A DNA stretch of 64,000 bases from Topomyia yanbarensis (GCF_030247195.1 NC_080672.1:248543209-248607208); one strand, 5' to 3'; counted from the stretch's first letter, positions 21,842 through 33,917 are shown. The notes: a model not told the origin generated them from the sequence alone. Numbers and translations: made by a program.

Positions 21842-23757
21842 TTTTAACATAAATGTACTTACCAAATAGGCTAACAAAAGCTGCTCTTATCTCATATTTG
21901 CACTAAGCCTCACGGCGGCCAAAGAAATTCAATATCTGTTGATTCAAACCACGAAGAAAAAAAGCAGATCCCCAAATTTATTGCAACTGGTAGTCAAAGG
22001 ATGCCCAACTCAATTTAAGCTCCACTGAAGCGAACATAAAACTGTACACACGGAAAATTTGATATTTCACTTTGCCCAGACGTTGCTCTGAGTCTGGTTT
22101 CTTGCCACAAGCAGCACTTCGGGGTTGACTTCCCGCCACCGCACTTGATTCTCTCTCACTTGCCTTTACACTTTGTGAAGCTACACATCCCTGGGGCACC
22201 CCGACTGCGTATTTGTCCTTTCGATTTTCTGCACCAGTGGTCACAACTCTGAAACCTTTCACACTGCTCTGGGTTTATCAAAACCGCACGAGTATTCCAG
22301 CATAGAGCCAGCCAGGTGCAAAAAGTATCACCACTGAACTATTTGCAAGGTTAAAGAATGTCTATTATGTCGGTTAGACGGTCAGCATTTTTGCACTTTC
22401 TCCAGCCTGGGAAAAATTGCGTACGAATTAAGTTGTACGCAGAAACAGTATTGATAAACCAGATGGTAAACTGCTGATAACTTCACTTGGTTCAAGCAAC
22501 CATACACAGTCACATTAATCCGAAATACCGAAATTGTGCAGGATTTAGCCGTTATGTGGATTGGTTCATACTTATAAAATAGCTGCTTGAAAATTCCTAC
22601 AAGAAACACGACCTGCAAAACACGACCTGCAAAACACGTCCTGCATTCCCGGGAGCTGCAAATCAACTAAATAGAGTGGAGAGAGTGCAATCTTAACAGA
22701 CGCTGCTTTACCCATACTTCGTAATTGTCTTGATAATATCCAGGGTTATCCCTAAATCAGAGCAACCGTTATTCCCTGGTCGAATGGTTCCTGCCAATTT
22801 GATCCGTAGTAGACATTCGTTTCCTATAGTCTCGCGATTCCACGAACCTGAGATCGAATAATGTGAGTTTATGACATTCTTCAATCCATAGGTCTCGGAA
22901 CCGGAGCCCAGGCACTGGAATAAAAATATTGAACTTGCTCTGTCAGTACTACAATACAACGCTACTCTCTCTCGCCCGTGTTGTCTCACGTGCTTCAACA
23001 GGCCGTATATGAATAGACCATAGTTTAGTTCGATTTCGATACCAATCGGCCAATTGTTGATTCTAGAAAAAAAAAATCTTGTAATGAGTAGCTGTTAAAC
23101 TTCCGACATGAACCCAACTGTTGCCCTGGGCCTAGCATGCTGGAACTCTCACTCACGTCGATTGTGTACATGCGCACTGTGGGCCTGGAAGCTCGAGGAT
23201 GAATCGGCTACCTTCGGTAGTGTACGATAAGCAAATGATCGGATGCCATATGATTTCCCTTCGTTCGGGACACATTCCAGTCGAACTGTGCACTTCTATT
23301 TCCTGCTCGTAACACAAGGGGTAAAGTTTGATTAATCCGTTGCGCGCTACAAATTGTTCGATAATGGATGTGTAGATATGATTAGCTACATTAAAATCTC
23401 GATAGCCGGGAAATGATGTTCATACTTTATCAATCTGGCCCTGGTAGGCATCCCGTGAGTTTTGTTGATATTTTCTGTTGAACTTGATGATAATGAATTA
23501 TTTAAAATTTTTGTTTCCAAGGCTGTTTAGCGGAATGATTTAATTTAATCGCACCATGGTGTTTTTCCCGAACTTTTTAATAGTCTTAAATAGTATCTTC
23601 TTTTATTTTATTTTACCCTAGATCGAATCGGTCATTTTTCACTGCGAGTAAATAAAGTTAGGTCCACTTAGAATCTGAGCTCTGTATTTATTCTACAGCA
23701 GTAGTCCAGTGGTGAAAATTTCGTCTCGATATAAGTACCGTCTTTAAGCATGGGCAT
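21842..23757. other. No recognised gene
   Basis: About 1.9 kb. It contains a three-fold short tandem of AACACGACCTGC (about 22610-22645) and a 94-codon minus-strand frame at 21978-22262, ending in SWASFDYQLQ, with no family signature. GC-richer patches (22080-22260 and 23090-23230) may be old LTR or element remnants. I see no terminal repeats. Confidence 0.35.
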
Positions 23758-23985
23758 CAGTGGTGGATATAGAGGAAGGGTCCTGGGGGTCCAGACCCCT
23801 CCCGAATAATTTCAACTGGTCAAAAAATTTAAATTTGTTCGAATTTTATATTTGTTTCAAACTCAAAATCTTTTCAAACCGAATTTGACCACCAATACTG
23901 ATTTTCATTAAATGAGGTTTTACTTATTACGTATTGTACACTATTTAATTTAGAATCGAAATTTAAAACCCCTCCCGAATATGAT
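23758..23985. mobile_element. hAT-like MITE relic
   Basis: Related to the MITE at 2820-3060: it begins CAGTGGTGGATA, then GGGTCCTGGGGGTCCAGACC, and shares the AT-rich middle. The right end near CCCCTCCCGAATATG is degraded and no TSD is visible. Confidence 0.55.
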
Positions 23986-25584
23986 GGGCACACTAGGCCA
24001 GGGCCAAGAATCCCATGGTTTTACGAGCCCCACAGTAAGGACGGAACTATTCACACTAAAACTTGCATTCGGTGGCCAAAATTCACGCCAAATCGACTTT
24101 TTCTGAAAGTGACCTCACAGTGAGCAACCTATTTCGATTCAGAATAGAGTTGAACAAAGGATTTTGATTCGAACCATTATTCTAATCTTAGTGCCAAAAA
24201 AATAAACTAGAACTCTCAATACCTGAACTGCAAATTAAAGCATAAAATATAGATTTTTGTCAAAAATGAGTTACCTGTTGAATTGTATTCTGTATTACCA
24301 ATGAATCACAATGCACAAATGAGGTTTCCAGGTTTGTTTAGAAAATATCGAAAAAATACCAAAACATAGTTTTCCCATCCTTAAGGCTCAATGAAAATGT
24401 AAATCTTGAACAGCGTTTTTCTCAGCTTGCTGTTTTTTAATATGGGATTCTTATGACACATTCTTTCGTGACGTTACAATGATTTGACGAATCTTTATTC
24501 GACAAATATGTTATAACTTTATCAAATGAACGCCTACATCAAAACTTATTACAAATTCGAAAAGTAAACAAAATTTCACGAAAGATCCAATCAACATAAA
24601 CTGAATGCACTGGAAGATGATTGTTTTATAACCGATAATGCAACGTGACGTTACAACGCGTTACAAATTAGAACTTTCAACGTATTTTAATAAAAGTCAA
24701 ATTATAAAATTCCATTATAAATTGGCGTAGTTCGATGCAATAGAAAAAAAGATATCCTCAATATCCTCAAAAATCATCCTCAAGTAGACAGTATTCAAAA
24801 TAAGTTTCTTGTGAACGAGTTTATAATGCCCTTGTTTCCACTTACTTGAAGTTATTTCGCTTCTCGTTTTCCGACATATGCTCTAGATCGATCAAAGGTT
24901 CATAAACTAGAAAACTAGCTGTCAGACGCTATTGGCAAATGAAAGATTGCACATTAAAAATGATCGATACACCATGAGACAACTTGAAGTTGTTTGGTGT
25001 TTATTTCTAGCGGTGGTAGATAGGAAATGAAGTACAAAATATGTCCTGATAACATCCTTTTCCGTTTTAAAATGCGGCTGGTATATTAAAACGGATCATT
25101 ACTATATTGAATAATATATAACATGCTATAACTTTTAAAGCATACAAGATAGACACTTGATTTCTTCACCAAAGTTGTTCGAAAAAGAAGAGAGAGAGCT
25201 ATAAATTTGCTGAATACGTAAAATATCTCAATATAATCAGTTAAAGGAAAATTAATGGAAATATCTCACTTATAGGGGGATTCATCTGTGAAAACATAAT
25301 GTCAAAAGAAAGACCATATTAAATCCAATAAATTCTCCGAAGATACTATTGGCCTCAACTCAGCCGTTTTGGCGTTAATAATCAATTTCATGTTTTTGGT
25401 CTTATTTCCAGATACTGGTAAACGGTAATAATCCATCACCCGTATTTAATGTTATATATCTTTTTTTATTATAGTCTGATTTCAACAAAACTATAGCTTG
25501 TTCGAAAGGTATAAGCTATCTGAGGATATATCCATATCTTAGAAACTAAACATCAGAATCAAAAGCAAATTAATAGAGTTCTGT
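23986..25584. other. AT-rich unassigned DNA
   Basis: No coding motif. CGTGACGTTACAA-type words occur twice (about 24469 and 24651). The tract otherwise looks like old non-coding sequence. Confidence 0.35.
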
Positions 25585-25825
25585 CTGGATGTTGGGCCTT
25601 TCATTTGAAATTGGTTTGGAAAAGATTGGTTCAGCCATTGCTGAGAAACACGAATGAGAGTTTGTCCGTTACATACACACACAGACATACACACATACAT
25701 ACCTACACCTACTCACACAGACATACACACATACATACATACATACATACATTGACCCAAATCGTCGAGCTGAGTCGATTGGTATGTAAGACTCGGCCCT
25801 CTGGGGCTCGGAAAAAAGTCTTGTA
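25585..25825 (-). repeat. Diverged fragment of mosaic repeat family
   Basis: Reverse-oriented and diverged. It holds CCTTTCATTTGAAATTGG, GGTTCAGCCATTGCTGAGAAA, an (ACAC/ATAC)n tract (25671-25751) and ACTCGGCCCTCTGGGGCTCG, in the same order as the first part of a unit in copy A read backwards. The hairpin head is lost. Confidence 0.65.
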
Positions 25826-25919
25826 TGCATGAGCGAATTCTATAGATTTCTTTTATAAGTAATGTAAAAATCTTATTAAATCATTTGTTATAAATAAATG
25901 TTGTTTTGTTATTATTTAA

Positions 25920-26395
25920 CCCTTTCATGCTCAACTTTTTTGTAGTGCATGTAGGATTTCAAAACAATTTTTCCTTGAAAATGGTGGGATCAATAAACAC
26001 GAAAAGCTGTTCAATATTTACCTTCCAATGATAAATACAAGTCTCCTAGAATATTTATAATAGTGCGATTGCGTGGAAAACGTAACCATAGACAGTATAA
26101 ATTGATGAGTTTTATCAGTTTTTAATAATATTGCAACATAACGAAAATATATAGAAAATTCATTTTCTGTCGTCAACTTAAACTATCCCTGGCAGCAATG
26201 TTCCATCGGAATCCAATCAGACTAATTGAAATAACTTCTGTTCCAGAGCTGATCCTTTTAACTGGTAATACTCAAATCAAAGGCAATAGTCACATTTATC
26301 AGCCTTACTTGTTCTTGTGAGTAAATCTTGCCTCAATCAAAAGTTATAGCTGTTTAAAAACGTTGTTGTACACAAACAACATGGGCATGAAGGGG
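25920..26395. mobile_element. piggyBac-type MITE, 476 bp
   Basis: Flanked by TTAA at 25916-25919 and 26396-26399. Termini CCCTTTCATGC and GCATGAAGGGG are inverted repeats with one mismatch. TTAA targets and C-run ends are the hallmark of the piggyBac superfamily. It has no ORF, so it would need a transposase from elsewhere. Confidence 0.82.
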
Positions 26396-26609
26396 TTAAA
26401 AAAATGTGGGCGGGCGAAATATTTGGGCAAAACATCAGATAGCGTAATTTGGGGAGAGATGCCGCACATTTCTAAAAATCAATCCTGCATCGTTTTATAT
26501 CAATATTGACATCACCACAAATCAATGCGTTCACGATAAATATTGTCTGAAACTTTAAAGAATAAACCGAAGTAACTAATACTTAGATACATATCGCCCG
26601 TTTAAATAT

Positions 26610-28107
26610 TGTTACCCGACATTCGGCTACAATGAAAAGGGGTTTATGTGTGTGTTGTTTTAGCAAGTAAGAAATTATATTTAAATTTTGTTGTTTACCG
26701 GCTCTCGTAGGTTATTGTATGTAGTTTATTTCAATTATAAATATGTATTATTATTTTGTGATTTTTTTGTATTAACATAGGTTAAGTACACTTAAATAGT
26801 TTCAACCGATAAATAAGCTACGACAATTTGCGAAAAAAAAATGTAACTGTTATTGTTTAAGGAATTGCGGATCCCTGCCAAAATATCTCGAGGCTAAAAG
26901 AGGCCTTTTGTGCCCACCCCGGAACGTCCAGACCAGGCGTTGGGGTTTTGCGCGATTCCCCATATGAGATCGCGATTCCCCTCTCGAGCAATAAGCAGCC
27001 GTAATCCCTAAACGATATCAAAATAAATAAGAAAAAAATCATATGTACCGGAAAAACCGCAACGGCAAAGGACGGCAAAATAGACCGCACTAAAAAAACG
27101 ATCATTTAAACCCAACCCTAACCCTGTCGATAAAACTTTTTATGGCAGAGCATTTCGTCGACGCAGAACCACAGTATCCGGCTACTAAGTGGGAGAGAGA
27201 GAGAAAATAGGAGAGAATGAAAGATGGGAAGAAGGTGATGTTGAGAGAGATGAGGATAAAGGAGGAAAATTGAAGGCATTCGATAAGAAGTGTTCAAAGC
27301 GAACGGAGTTAAAATTAGCAGAAAATAAAGTGTTGAAAGTTAGCCGATCGAAAAAGTGAAGAAGTTAGAAGCTAAATTTGGAAAGGTGAAAGGACAGTTG
27401 GAAAAGAAGCGTCTACAATAATCGGAGGCGATCGTCATAGTCCTCGGCGAGAAATACACAGGCCCGAAGGATAGTCCCGTATCGAAGCACGTTGGTGATC
27501 CGGATTAACTCGATCCTCGAATTCATTCCACGTGCCATCATCAAAATTTCACCACGGACGTCTTACGGATCTTTGGTTCCAGTCCACAAACCGCCGGATT
27601 GGTATACCAGGAGCATTCGACACCGATCCTTCCCTCGTCGAGTTACTAAGAACTCCACTGTTCCAGGGCCAACCGCGAAGCAAGACGACGAAACGACTTT
27701 CACTCCCGTCGTTGTCTTAGGAAGAGTCGTGGCCTTTAACTTCGTCCAGCACCGCTAGACGGCGGATACTAAATCGTGGGTAAGTCGCTCGAAGTGCGAC
27801 ACAGGTACGTGACCATCTTTACTCTCTCTCCCTCTCCTTCTGTACCCGAGGATCATCGATGGGCCCCACCGATCGACGATCAGCGCTGCACCTTAATCTG
27901 TGCAGATTCGAAATAAATATGATTGTAATCGTATTTTCTATTTAATTTCATGAATGAGAGCCCGGTCACTCCTAAATTCCTCTTCGTTGAAACTACAGAA
28001 CAAACGGGTAAGTGTCGTGGTAGCTTAAGTCCTCCCCAGGTCGGATGCCGACCCTGAGAAATAAATAAGTTGAGCTAGCTGGGTCGTGTATCTCATAGAT
28101 ACTTTCA
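26610..28107 (+). repeat. 5' LTR (1498 bp)
   Basis: Begins TGTTACCCGACATTCGG and ends TACTTTCA. It carries an AATAAA at about 27912. The region around 27781-27850 is rich in CTCTCTC. Transcription would start here. Confidence 0.92.
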
Positions 28108-28109
28108 AT

Positions 28110-28127
28110 TGGCGATCCTCGTAAAAT
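28110..28127 (+). other. Primer-binding site
   Basis: TGGCGATCCTCG lies two bases after the LTR end. TGG pairs with the CCA end of a host tRNA. The particular tRNA was not identified. Confidence 0.7.
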
Positions 28128-28413
28128 AGAAATATTCCAATCATCTATTGGAATATTTCACCCGTAGTGGGGGAGACTCGAGATCAAATCGTCACTTGTC
28201 TCGATCATTTGCTTCATATTGCCTTTCGACAAACTAGCGTGGTTTCAGAACATAGAATCTGTTACTCGATACTCAATCGCGATCACGTTGTTCGGGGGGA
28301 ACGAAACGTGGTTTGATACTGTTCGATCGGTAACTCGCCTCTCTTGAGCTCTAATTGTTCGTAGGTAGAAAATAACCAATACTTTTCAGATTTGCGGGTG
28401 AAGGGATAAAATA

Positions 28414-30810
28414 ATGCAAGCCGATAGGATGTTCACTTTAGGGAACTTGAGAAAAAAGTACTTAGATTTGCGAGTAGATTTTCTTGACACAGACGAGTTG
28501 GATGGCGAACTGGCCATGAGAGGAATTACTCTTTCAGGAGAGCAGACGACGTCCCGACGGCGTCGAATGTTGCGTGAAGCTATGAAACAGGAAAAAGAGC
28601 ATGGAACGATAGCTGCATTACTTCAACAACCGGAGCAAGAGTTAGAGATATGTCAGGCTAAAATCTACTCGTTTGAATTATCATCCATTACAAGTGCTCA
28701 GATCGCTCCAAAGAACCATTCCTTGCTTTTACATGTAGCTAATCGATTGTTGTTAGTATGTGAGTCGTCGGACGGTTCAGTGCGTAAAAGGGCCGAGGAT
28801 TTATTGTTGAGGGTGATCGAACATCTTAACCGCCATTTTGGACAGATAAATGTAGAGATTGTTACTACGAGTACAGTTGAATCGTCTACTCAGACAGTAA
28901 CAAGTGTTAGCCAGACGACTGTCCCGTCGGTAGAACTGGAGGTGGTGGAATGTTTTAAGCGTTTGGGTTTTATGAGCGGAATAATCGCTTCTGCCGAATC
29001 AACCCAAATACGTGATTCATTACTTAGTCTTGAAAAGGAGGTTGAAATGTTGAGGAGATTTCGTAGTGAACGTGAATTAAATGTTTCAAATGATATTCCA
29101 AATCTGGTCAGCCAGAACAGCGGTCCGATGAGTACCCAGACTAGTTTACCAAGTTCCATTTCATATCAGCCCCCTTCGCTTAGTACTAATAGTACAGCAC
29201 TCTATACAGGTACGATACCTAAGATAGATCCTTCGTCGGAGTCGAATACAATGGTCATTAACCAGTACCCTAGGCCGATTGTGACGCCCATTATTCAATC
29301 AAGCTCAAACTTTCATCTGAGCCCCACCAGTACGTTGACGCCAATTCCGTCTTCACTAGCGGAGCCGTCATCGATTTCCATAATGAACTCAAAGCCGAAT
29401 TTCACATCTTGTAACCAATTCGGTTCAGATATATTTCCAGATCAACGGTATTTTAACCCGTCATCCGTAGCATCGTCACTGGCGAACCCGCTACCGATTG
29501 CAGGTATCAACTCAGTATTACACACTTCGTCATATTATGTTCTCCCTTCCACACAAGCCTATCACCAATACTCCGCACCGATGCCTGTTTCGACCATGTT
29601 GGCACACGGAGTCAATTCCGCAACAAATCCTTCAGCAGATTACTTAGTTCCGACCATCAAGCAGGTTCAACAAAATTCAGCGTCACTACCTTTTCCGAAT
29701 CCACCAACATCTTCACACCTCCCGACTAGCGAACATTTGCCACCCCATCCTCCACTAGATTACCAGTCGATACCTCAGACTAGATTGCAGGCCTCATCTG
29801 TACAGCCTCGATCAGCTCCAATGTCCCATCGAACGTTACCAGTTTCGCAATGGAACATTGAAAAATATTCGGGAACAGATCAGGGGATGAAGCTTAATGA
29901 GTTCATCGCCCTAGTAGAGCAGTTGTCTATTTCAGAAAGAGTGTCTGAAGACGAGCTTTTTGATTCTGCTTTTCACCTTTTTAAGGGTCCAGCAGCGAAT
30001 TGGTACATGTCAATGCGCTCTGGCTATAGGTTGTTCAACTGGCCTCACTTGGTTCACGAGCTCAGGAAAGCATTTGTTCACCCAGAGCTGGACACGCTAG
30101 TGAGATCTAGAATATACCACAGACGTCAACAGCGAAATGAAACGTTTCAAGAATATTTTTTTGACATGGAAAAAATGTTTAGGTCCATGATTAATCAGAT
30201 GGATGATAGGGAAAAATTAGACGTTTTAAAACGAAATTTGCGATGTGATTACATAAAAGCCTTGCTGTGGAAACCAGTAGCGGATCTTCCACAGCTAATC
30301 GAGGCCGGTCACCTGATAGATGCATCGAATTTTTCAATGTATCAAAAGGTTTTCGGACTGGAGAAATCAGTCAACGTGGTTGAACAAAGAAACCCGCCTA
30401 ATTCTAGTTCGGGGAATCAACAGCGACAGAACCAAAATCGAAATAATGGAGGAAAACCTCTTAAGCCTAAGGTCGAACAATTTGAAAACACTCAGTCATC
30501 AGGCAAAGCGAACGAGGTTGGGAAGAAATATTCAGACTCCAAAAGACCTGGCGCGGAGAACCCCCAAGAGGGATCTTCTAAGCCTCCAAGAACAATAGAT
30601 TATTTGGTTGCGGGTTTCAACCCGCCTCCAGCCAATGTATGTTTAAATTGTCGTCAACCCTATCATCAAGTCGAACAGTGTCGATCGTTGAAAGGGCTTA
30701 TCTGCTATATCTGTGGGTTTAAAGGGTTCGATACCCAACACTGTCCCTATTGCAAAAAAAACGGCCAACAGATGACCGAAAGTCGCCGGTCGTCCGAGAA
30801 GACAGCGTAA
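28414..30810 (+). CDS. gag: Gag polyprotein of Ty3/gypsy element
   Basis: 798 residues from the ATG at 28414. The N-terminal third is charged and helical in composition (MFTLGNLRKKYLDLRV). A long Ser/Thr/Pro-rich middle (about residues 230-470) is followed by a conserved capsid-type region around residues 475-600, with QWNIEKYSGTDQGMKLNEF, LFKGPAANWYMSMRSG and RNETFQEYFFDMEKMF, as in the Retrotrans_gag family. The C-terminus has a knuckle CLNCRQPYHQVEQC (CX2CX4HX4C) and a degenerate second one with CYIC and a terminal HCPYC. It should assemble cytoplasmic particles that package the RNA. Its last codons overlap the Pol frame, and the slippery site lies 48 nt before its stop. It is longer than many Ty3/gypsy Gags because of the linker. 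Confidence 0.9.
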   Translation: MQADRMFTLGNLRKKYLDLRVDFLDTDELDGELAMRGITLSGEQTTSRRRRMLREAMKQEKEHGTIAALLQQPEQELEICQAKIYSFELSSITSAQIAPKNHSLLLHVANRLLLVCESSDGSVRKRAEDLLLRVIEHLNRHFGQINVEIVTTSTVESSTQTVTSVSQTTVPSVELEVVECFKRLGFMSGIIASAESTQIRDSLLSLEKEVEMLRRFRSERELNVSNDIPNLVSQNSGPMSTQTSLPSSISYQPPSLSTNSTALYTGTIPKIDPSSESNTMVINQYPRPIVTPIIQSSSNFHLSPTSTLTPIPSSLAEPSSISIMNSKPNFTSCNQFGSDIFPDQRYFNPSSVASSLANPLPIAGINSVLHTSSYYVLPSTQAYHQYSAPMPVSTMLAHGVNSATNPSADYLVPTIKQVQQNSASLPFPNPPTSSHLPTSEHLPPHPPLDYQSIPQTRLQASSVQPRSAPMSHRTLPVSQWNIEKYSGTDQGMKLNEFIALVEQLSISERVSEDELFDSAFHLFKGPAANWYMSMRSGYRLFNWPHLVHELRKAFVHPELDTLVRSRIYHRRQQRNETFQEYFFDMEKMFRSMINQMDDREKLDVLKRNLRCDYIKALLWKPVADLPQLIEAGHLIDASNFSMYQKVFGLEKSVNVVEQRNPPNSSSGNQQRQNQNRNNGGKPLKPKVEQFENTQSSGKANEVGKKYSDSKRPGAENPQEGSSKPPRTIDYLVAGFNPPPANVCLNCRQPYHQVEQCRSLKGLICYICGFKGFDTQHCPYCKKNGQQMTESRRSSEKTA

Positions 30811-33800
30811 ACGAATCATCTATCGACTCAGAATCAGATTCAGTTGAATCTGAACTATACCTTGATCATTCACCACAAATTCTTCATATAACACTTCCCA
30901 ACTTTAATGATAATCGCCCATATGCGTGGGTTCAAATTCACCAGTTCCGAATCAAAGGACTGCTGGATTCAGGCAGCAACCGCACTCTCATCAGCAACAC
31001 CTTATTCATTCGGCTACGCAGTTTCGTCTTGAAGCCCCTGCGGGAGGCGTTAGAATTACGATCCGCTGACGGAGGTCGTTTGAATATTCTAGGTGAAATA
31101 TATATCCCATTCCAGTTCAATGGCAATACTAAAATAGTACCGACTTTAGTAGTGGACGATCTTCTCATAGAATGTTTATTAGGGATGAATTTTTGGTCCC
31201 GTTTTAATATTTATCCGCAGGTACAGCAATGTGCACTCACCCAGACTGATGAAATGAAACATTTCGAACGAGAGCCACCCAGCATTCTCTCTCCGAGCGA
31301 GACAGTGGCCCTCGATCAGGTCAAGCAAATGTTCAAGGTCGCGGAGCCTGATTGCTTGCCAACAACGCACCTGATCGAACATTCGATCGAAATTCTCACG
31401 GAATGGAAATTAACTCCCCCCATTCGTCAATACCCATATACAATGTCACCAAAAGTTCGCGAAAAAGTTGCCGAAGAACTTGACCGAATGCTAAAAATAG
31501 GAATACTCGAGCGGTGCTCATCGGACTGGTCACTAAATGTGGTACCTGTTATAAAACCCTCAGGAAAAGTCCGACTGTACCTAGATGCTCGTAAAATTAA
31601 CGATCGCACCGTCAAGGACGCCTACCCCTTGCCCCACCCCGGCCGAATTTTGGGCCAACTTCCAAAAGCACGCTATTTGAGCACTATCGACCTGTCGGAA
31701 GCCTTTCTCCAAATACCGTTGGAGAAAAAGTCAAGACGATACACTGCCTTCAGCATCCAGGGCAAGGGGATGTTCCAATTCACCCGGTTACCCTTCGGTC
31801 TTGTCAACAGCCCTGCTACCCTCTCTCGGCTAATGGACCAGGTACTAGGGCACGGTGAATTGGAACCGAACGTATTCGTCTATCTAGATGACATTGTCAT
31901 AGTTAGCGAATCGTTCGAGGAACATTTGCGGTTGCTTCGTGAGGTAGCGCGGCGTCTGACTGATGCTAACCTTTCCATAAATCTGGAAAAGTCACGATTT
32001 GGAGTCGATGAGTTGCCATTCCTGGGATATTTGCTTTCCACCGAAGGGCTTCGAGCAAATCCGGAGAAAGTTCGTGCTATAGTCGAGTACGAACGCCCTA
32101 ACACGGTGACAAAGTTACGTAGGTTCCTGGGAATGGCCAACTACTACCGCCGATTCATCGACGATTTCAGTGGTACTACGGCTCCACTCACTGATCTATT
32201 GAAAATCAAAGCAAAAATACTTGGGTGGAATGAGCAGGCCGAGGAGTCATTTTGCTCCATAAAGGAAAAACTCATTACCTCCCCTATCCTCGTGAGTCCG
32301 GACTTTACAAAAGAATTCACTATTCAAACTGACGCTAGTGATGTGGCCGTCGCCGGTATACTCACCCAAGACCAGGATGGTCATGAGAGAGTCATAGCCT
32401 ATTACTCACACAAACTGACAACCCCACAAAGGAATTATCACGCGTGTGAGAAAGAAGCTCTGGCCGCTCTCATGTCCATCGAGGCCTTCAGGGGTTATAT
32501 CGAAGGCTCACACTTTACACTGGTTACAGATTCCTCCGCGCTAACTCACATACTGCGAACCAAATGGAAAACTTCATCTCGCTGCAGCCGATGGAGTCTA
32601 ACCTTACAGCATTTTGACATGTCGATTGTCCATCGGAAGGGTAAGGACAACGTGGTCCCGGACGCCTTGTCCCGGTGTGTTGCTGTGGTGTCCACCCGTT
32701 CTTCCTCGATCTGGTATGATGACCTAAAACAGAAAGTTCTTAAGCAACCGGATGAATATGCCGACTTTCAAACGGTTGATGGCGCCCTATATAAATTTAT
32801 TTCCACCCCAAACCACCCCTTTGATCGAAGATTTGAGTGGAAATTGGTTGTCCCACCAGACGACAGGGAAAACATTCTAATTGAGTGCCACGATAATTCG
32901 ATGGACATGGGAAACGATAAGACGCTAGCTCGTATTCGTTTAAAATACTATTGGCCCCGTATGGTCAGTGACGTTAAAGAATACGTCAAAAATTGTGCTA
33001 TTTGCAAAGAAGTCAAAGCCGCTAATGTGGCAGTAATTCCACCCATGGGTGAGCAACGTGTCACCACCCACCCTTGGCAAATTATTGCCGCGGACTATAT
33101 AGGCCCGCTCCCGAGAAGCAAAAAGGGGAACCAGCATGTGCTAGTTGTGCTCGATTTATTCAGCAAGTGGGTGATGCTTACCCCTGTGCGCAGAATTGAC
33201 AGTAGCTCGCTGTGCAACATGCTGAAAACTCACTGGTTCCTACGATTTTCCACACCAGAGGCAATCATTACTGACAATGCTTCTGTCTTTCTATCTCGCG
33301 AATTTAAAACCCTACTTGAACGTTTCAACGTGCGACATTGGTTAAATTCCAAATACCACTCGCAAGCTAACCCTGTCGAGAGGGTTAATCGTACAATTAA
33401 TGCGGCCATACGTACCTACGTCCGAGAGGATCAGAAGTGCTGGGACTGCCAAATTTACGAAATAGAAACGGTACTAAACACTTCAGTTCACTCAGCCACT
33501 GAATTAACCCCCTTTTTTATTATCCATGGTCATGAAGCCTTCGCAAAGGGTACTGACCATAAGTGGTTCTCGAAGGAAGGTGAGCCAACTCTAGAGCAAA
33601 GAGTTGAGGCAAAACAAAGCTTGTTCCAAGGCATTTACGATGTAGTGCAAACAAACTTAAGGAAAGCGCACGAATCAGGAAAGGCGCGGTATAACCTTCG
33701 CCATAGGCAACCGGCACACCCGTTTCAGGTCGGACAACACGTCTATCGCCGAAACATGAAGCAGTCTAACGCTGCTGAGCAATATAATGCCAAATATGGG

Positions 33801-33917
33801 CCAATGTACCTGCCAGCTAAAATTAAAACCAAAATCGGAACCTCTTCTTATGAACTAGAGGATACCTCGGGCAAAAACCTGGGAGTGTGGCCTGCCGCCC
33901 ATCTCAAACCAGGATGA
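30750..33917 (+). CDS. pol: Pol polyprotein: PR, RT, RNase H, IN
   Basis: About 1055 residues, open from 30750. There is no ATG at the start, so it is made as a Gag-Pol fusion through the site at 30756. Protease: LLDSGSNRTLI (DSG active site), near residue 70. RT: VVPVIKPSGKVRLYLDARK, LPFGLVNSPATLSRLM and the catalytic YLDDIVIV near residue 385. RNase H: FTIQTDASDVAVAGIL and LVTDSSALTHIL. Integrase: a zinc-binding region with HD, CAIC and its upstream histidine, a DDE core (AADYIGPLP, IITDNASVF, ANPVERVNRTI) and a C-terminal segment with KYGPMYLPAKI resembling a GPY/F module. The frame ends in LKPG, and every catalytic residue I checked is present. Confidence 0.93.
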   Translation: MQKKRPTDDRKSPVVREDSVNESSIDSESDSVESELYLDHSPQILHITLPNFNDNRPYAWVQIHQFRIKGLLDSGSNRTLISNTLFIRLRSFVLKPLREALELRSADGGRLNILGEIYIPFQFNGNTKIVPTLVVDDLLIECLLGMNFWSRFNIYPQVQQCALTQTDEMKHFEREPPSILSPSETVALDQVKQMFKVAEPDCLPTTHLIEHSIEILTEWKLTPPIRQYPYTMSPKVREKVAEELDRMLKIGILERCSSDWSLNVVPVIKPSGKVRLYLDARKINDRTVKDAYPLPHPGRILGQLPKARYLSTIDLSEAFLQIPLEKKSRRYTAFSIQGKGMFQFTRLPFGLVNSPATLSRLMDQVLGHGELEPNVFVYLDDIVIVSESFEEHLRLLREVARRLTDANLSINLEKSRFGVDELPFLGYLLSTEGLRANPEKVRAIVEYERPNTVTKLRRFLGMANYYRRFIDDFSGTTAPLTDLLKIKAKILGWNEQAEESFCSIKEKLITSPILVSPDFTKEFTIQTDASDVAVAGILTQDQDGHERVIAYYSHKLTTPQRNYHACEKEALAALMSIEAFRGYIEGSHFTLVTDSSALTHILRTKWKTSSRCSRWSLTLQHFDMSIVHRKGKDNVVPDALSRCVAVVSTRSSSIWYDDLKQKVLKQPDEYADFQTVDGALYKFISTPNHPFDRRFEWKLVVPPDDRENILIECHDNSMDMGNDKTLARIRLKYYWPRMVSDVKEYVKNCAICKEVKAANVAVIPPMGEQRVTTHPWQIIAADYIGPLPRSKKGNQHVLVVLDLFSKWVMLTPVRRIDSSSLCNMLKTHWFLRFSTPEAIITDNASVFLSREFKTLLERFNVRHWLNSKYHSQANPVERVNRTINAAIRTYVREDQKCWDCQIYEIETVLNTSVHSATELTPFFIIHGHEAFAKGTDHKWFSKEGEPTLEQRVEAKQSLFQGIYDVVQTNLRKAHESGKARYNLRHRQPAHPFQVGQHVYRRNMKQSNAAEQYNAKYGPMYLPAKIKTKIGTSSYELEDTSGKNLGVWPAAHLKPG
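30756..30762 (+). promoter_or_regulatory. A AAA AAC minus-1 frameshift site
   Basis: In the Gag frame the codons read TGC AAA AAA AAC, giving the canonical X XXY YYZ heptamer. Slipping back one base moves ribosomes from the Gag frame into the Pol frame (next codon CGG). The Pol frame has no ATG at its start, which supports frameshifting. Confidence 0.85.

Noticed and set aside
21978..22262. 94-codon minus-strand frame as a host exon
   Set aside because: No recognised domain and no supporting splice or conservation evidence available.
27108..27130. Telomere-like CCCAACCCTAACCC words
   Set aside because: Too short, inside the LTR, and repeated only because the LTR is.
26857..27758. 62-88 codon frames inside the LTRs (also at 35397-36298)
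   Set aside because: They recur because the LTRs are duplicated; no motif, and they lie across promoter and leader sequence.
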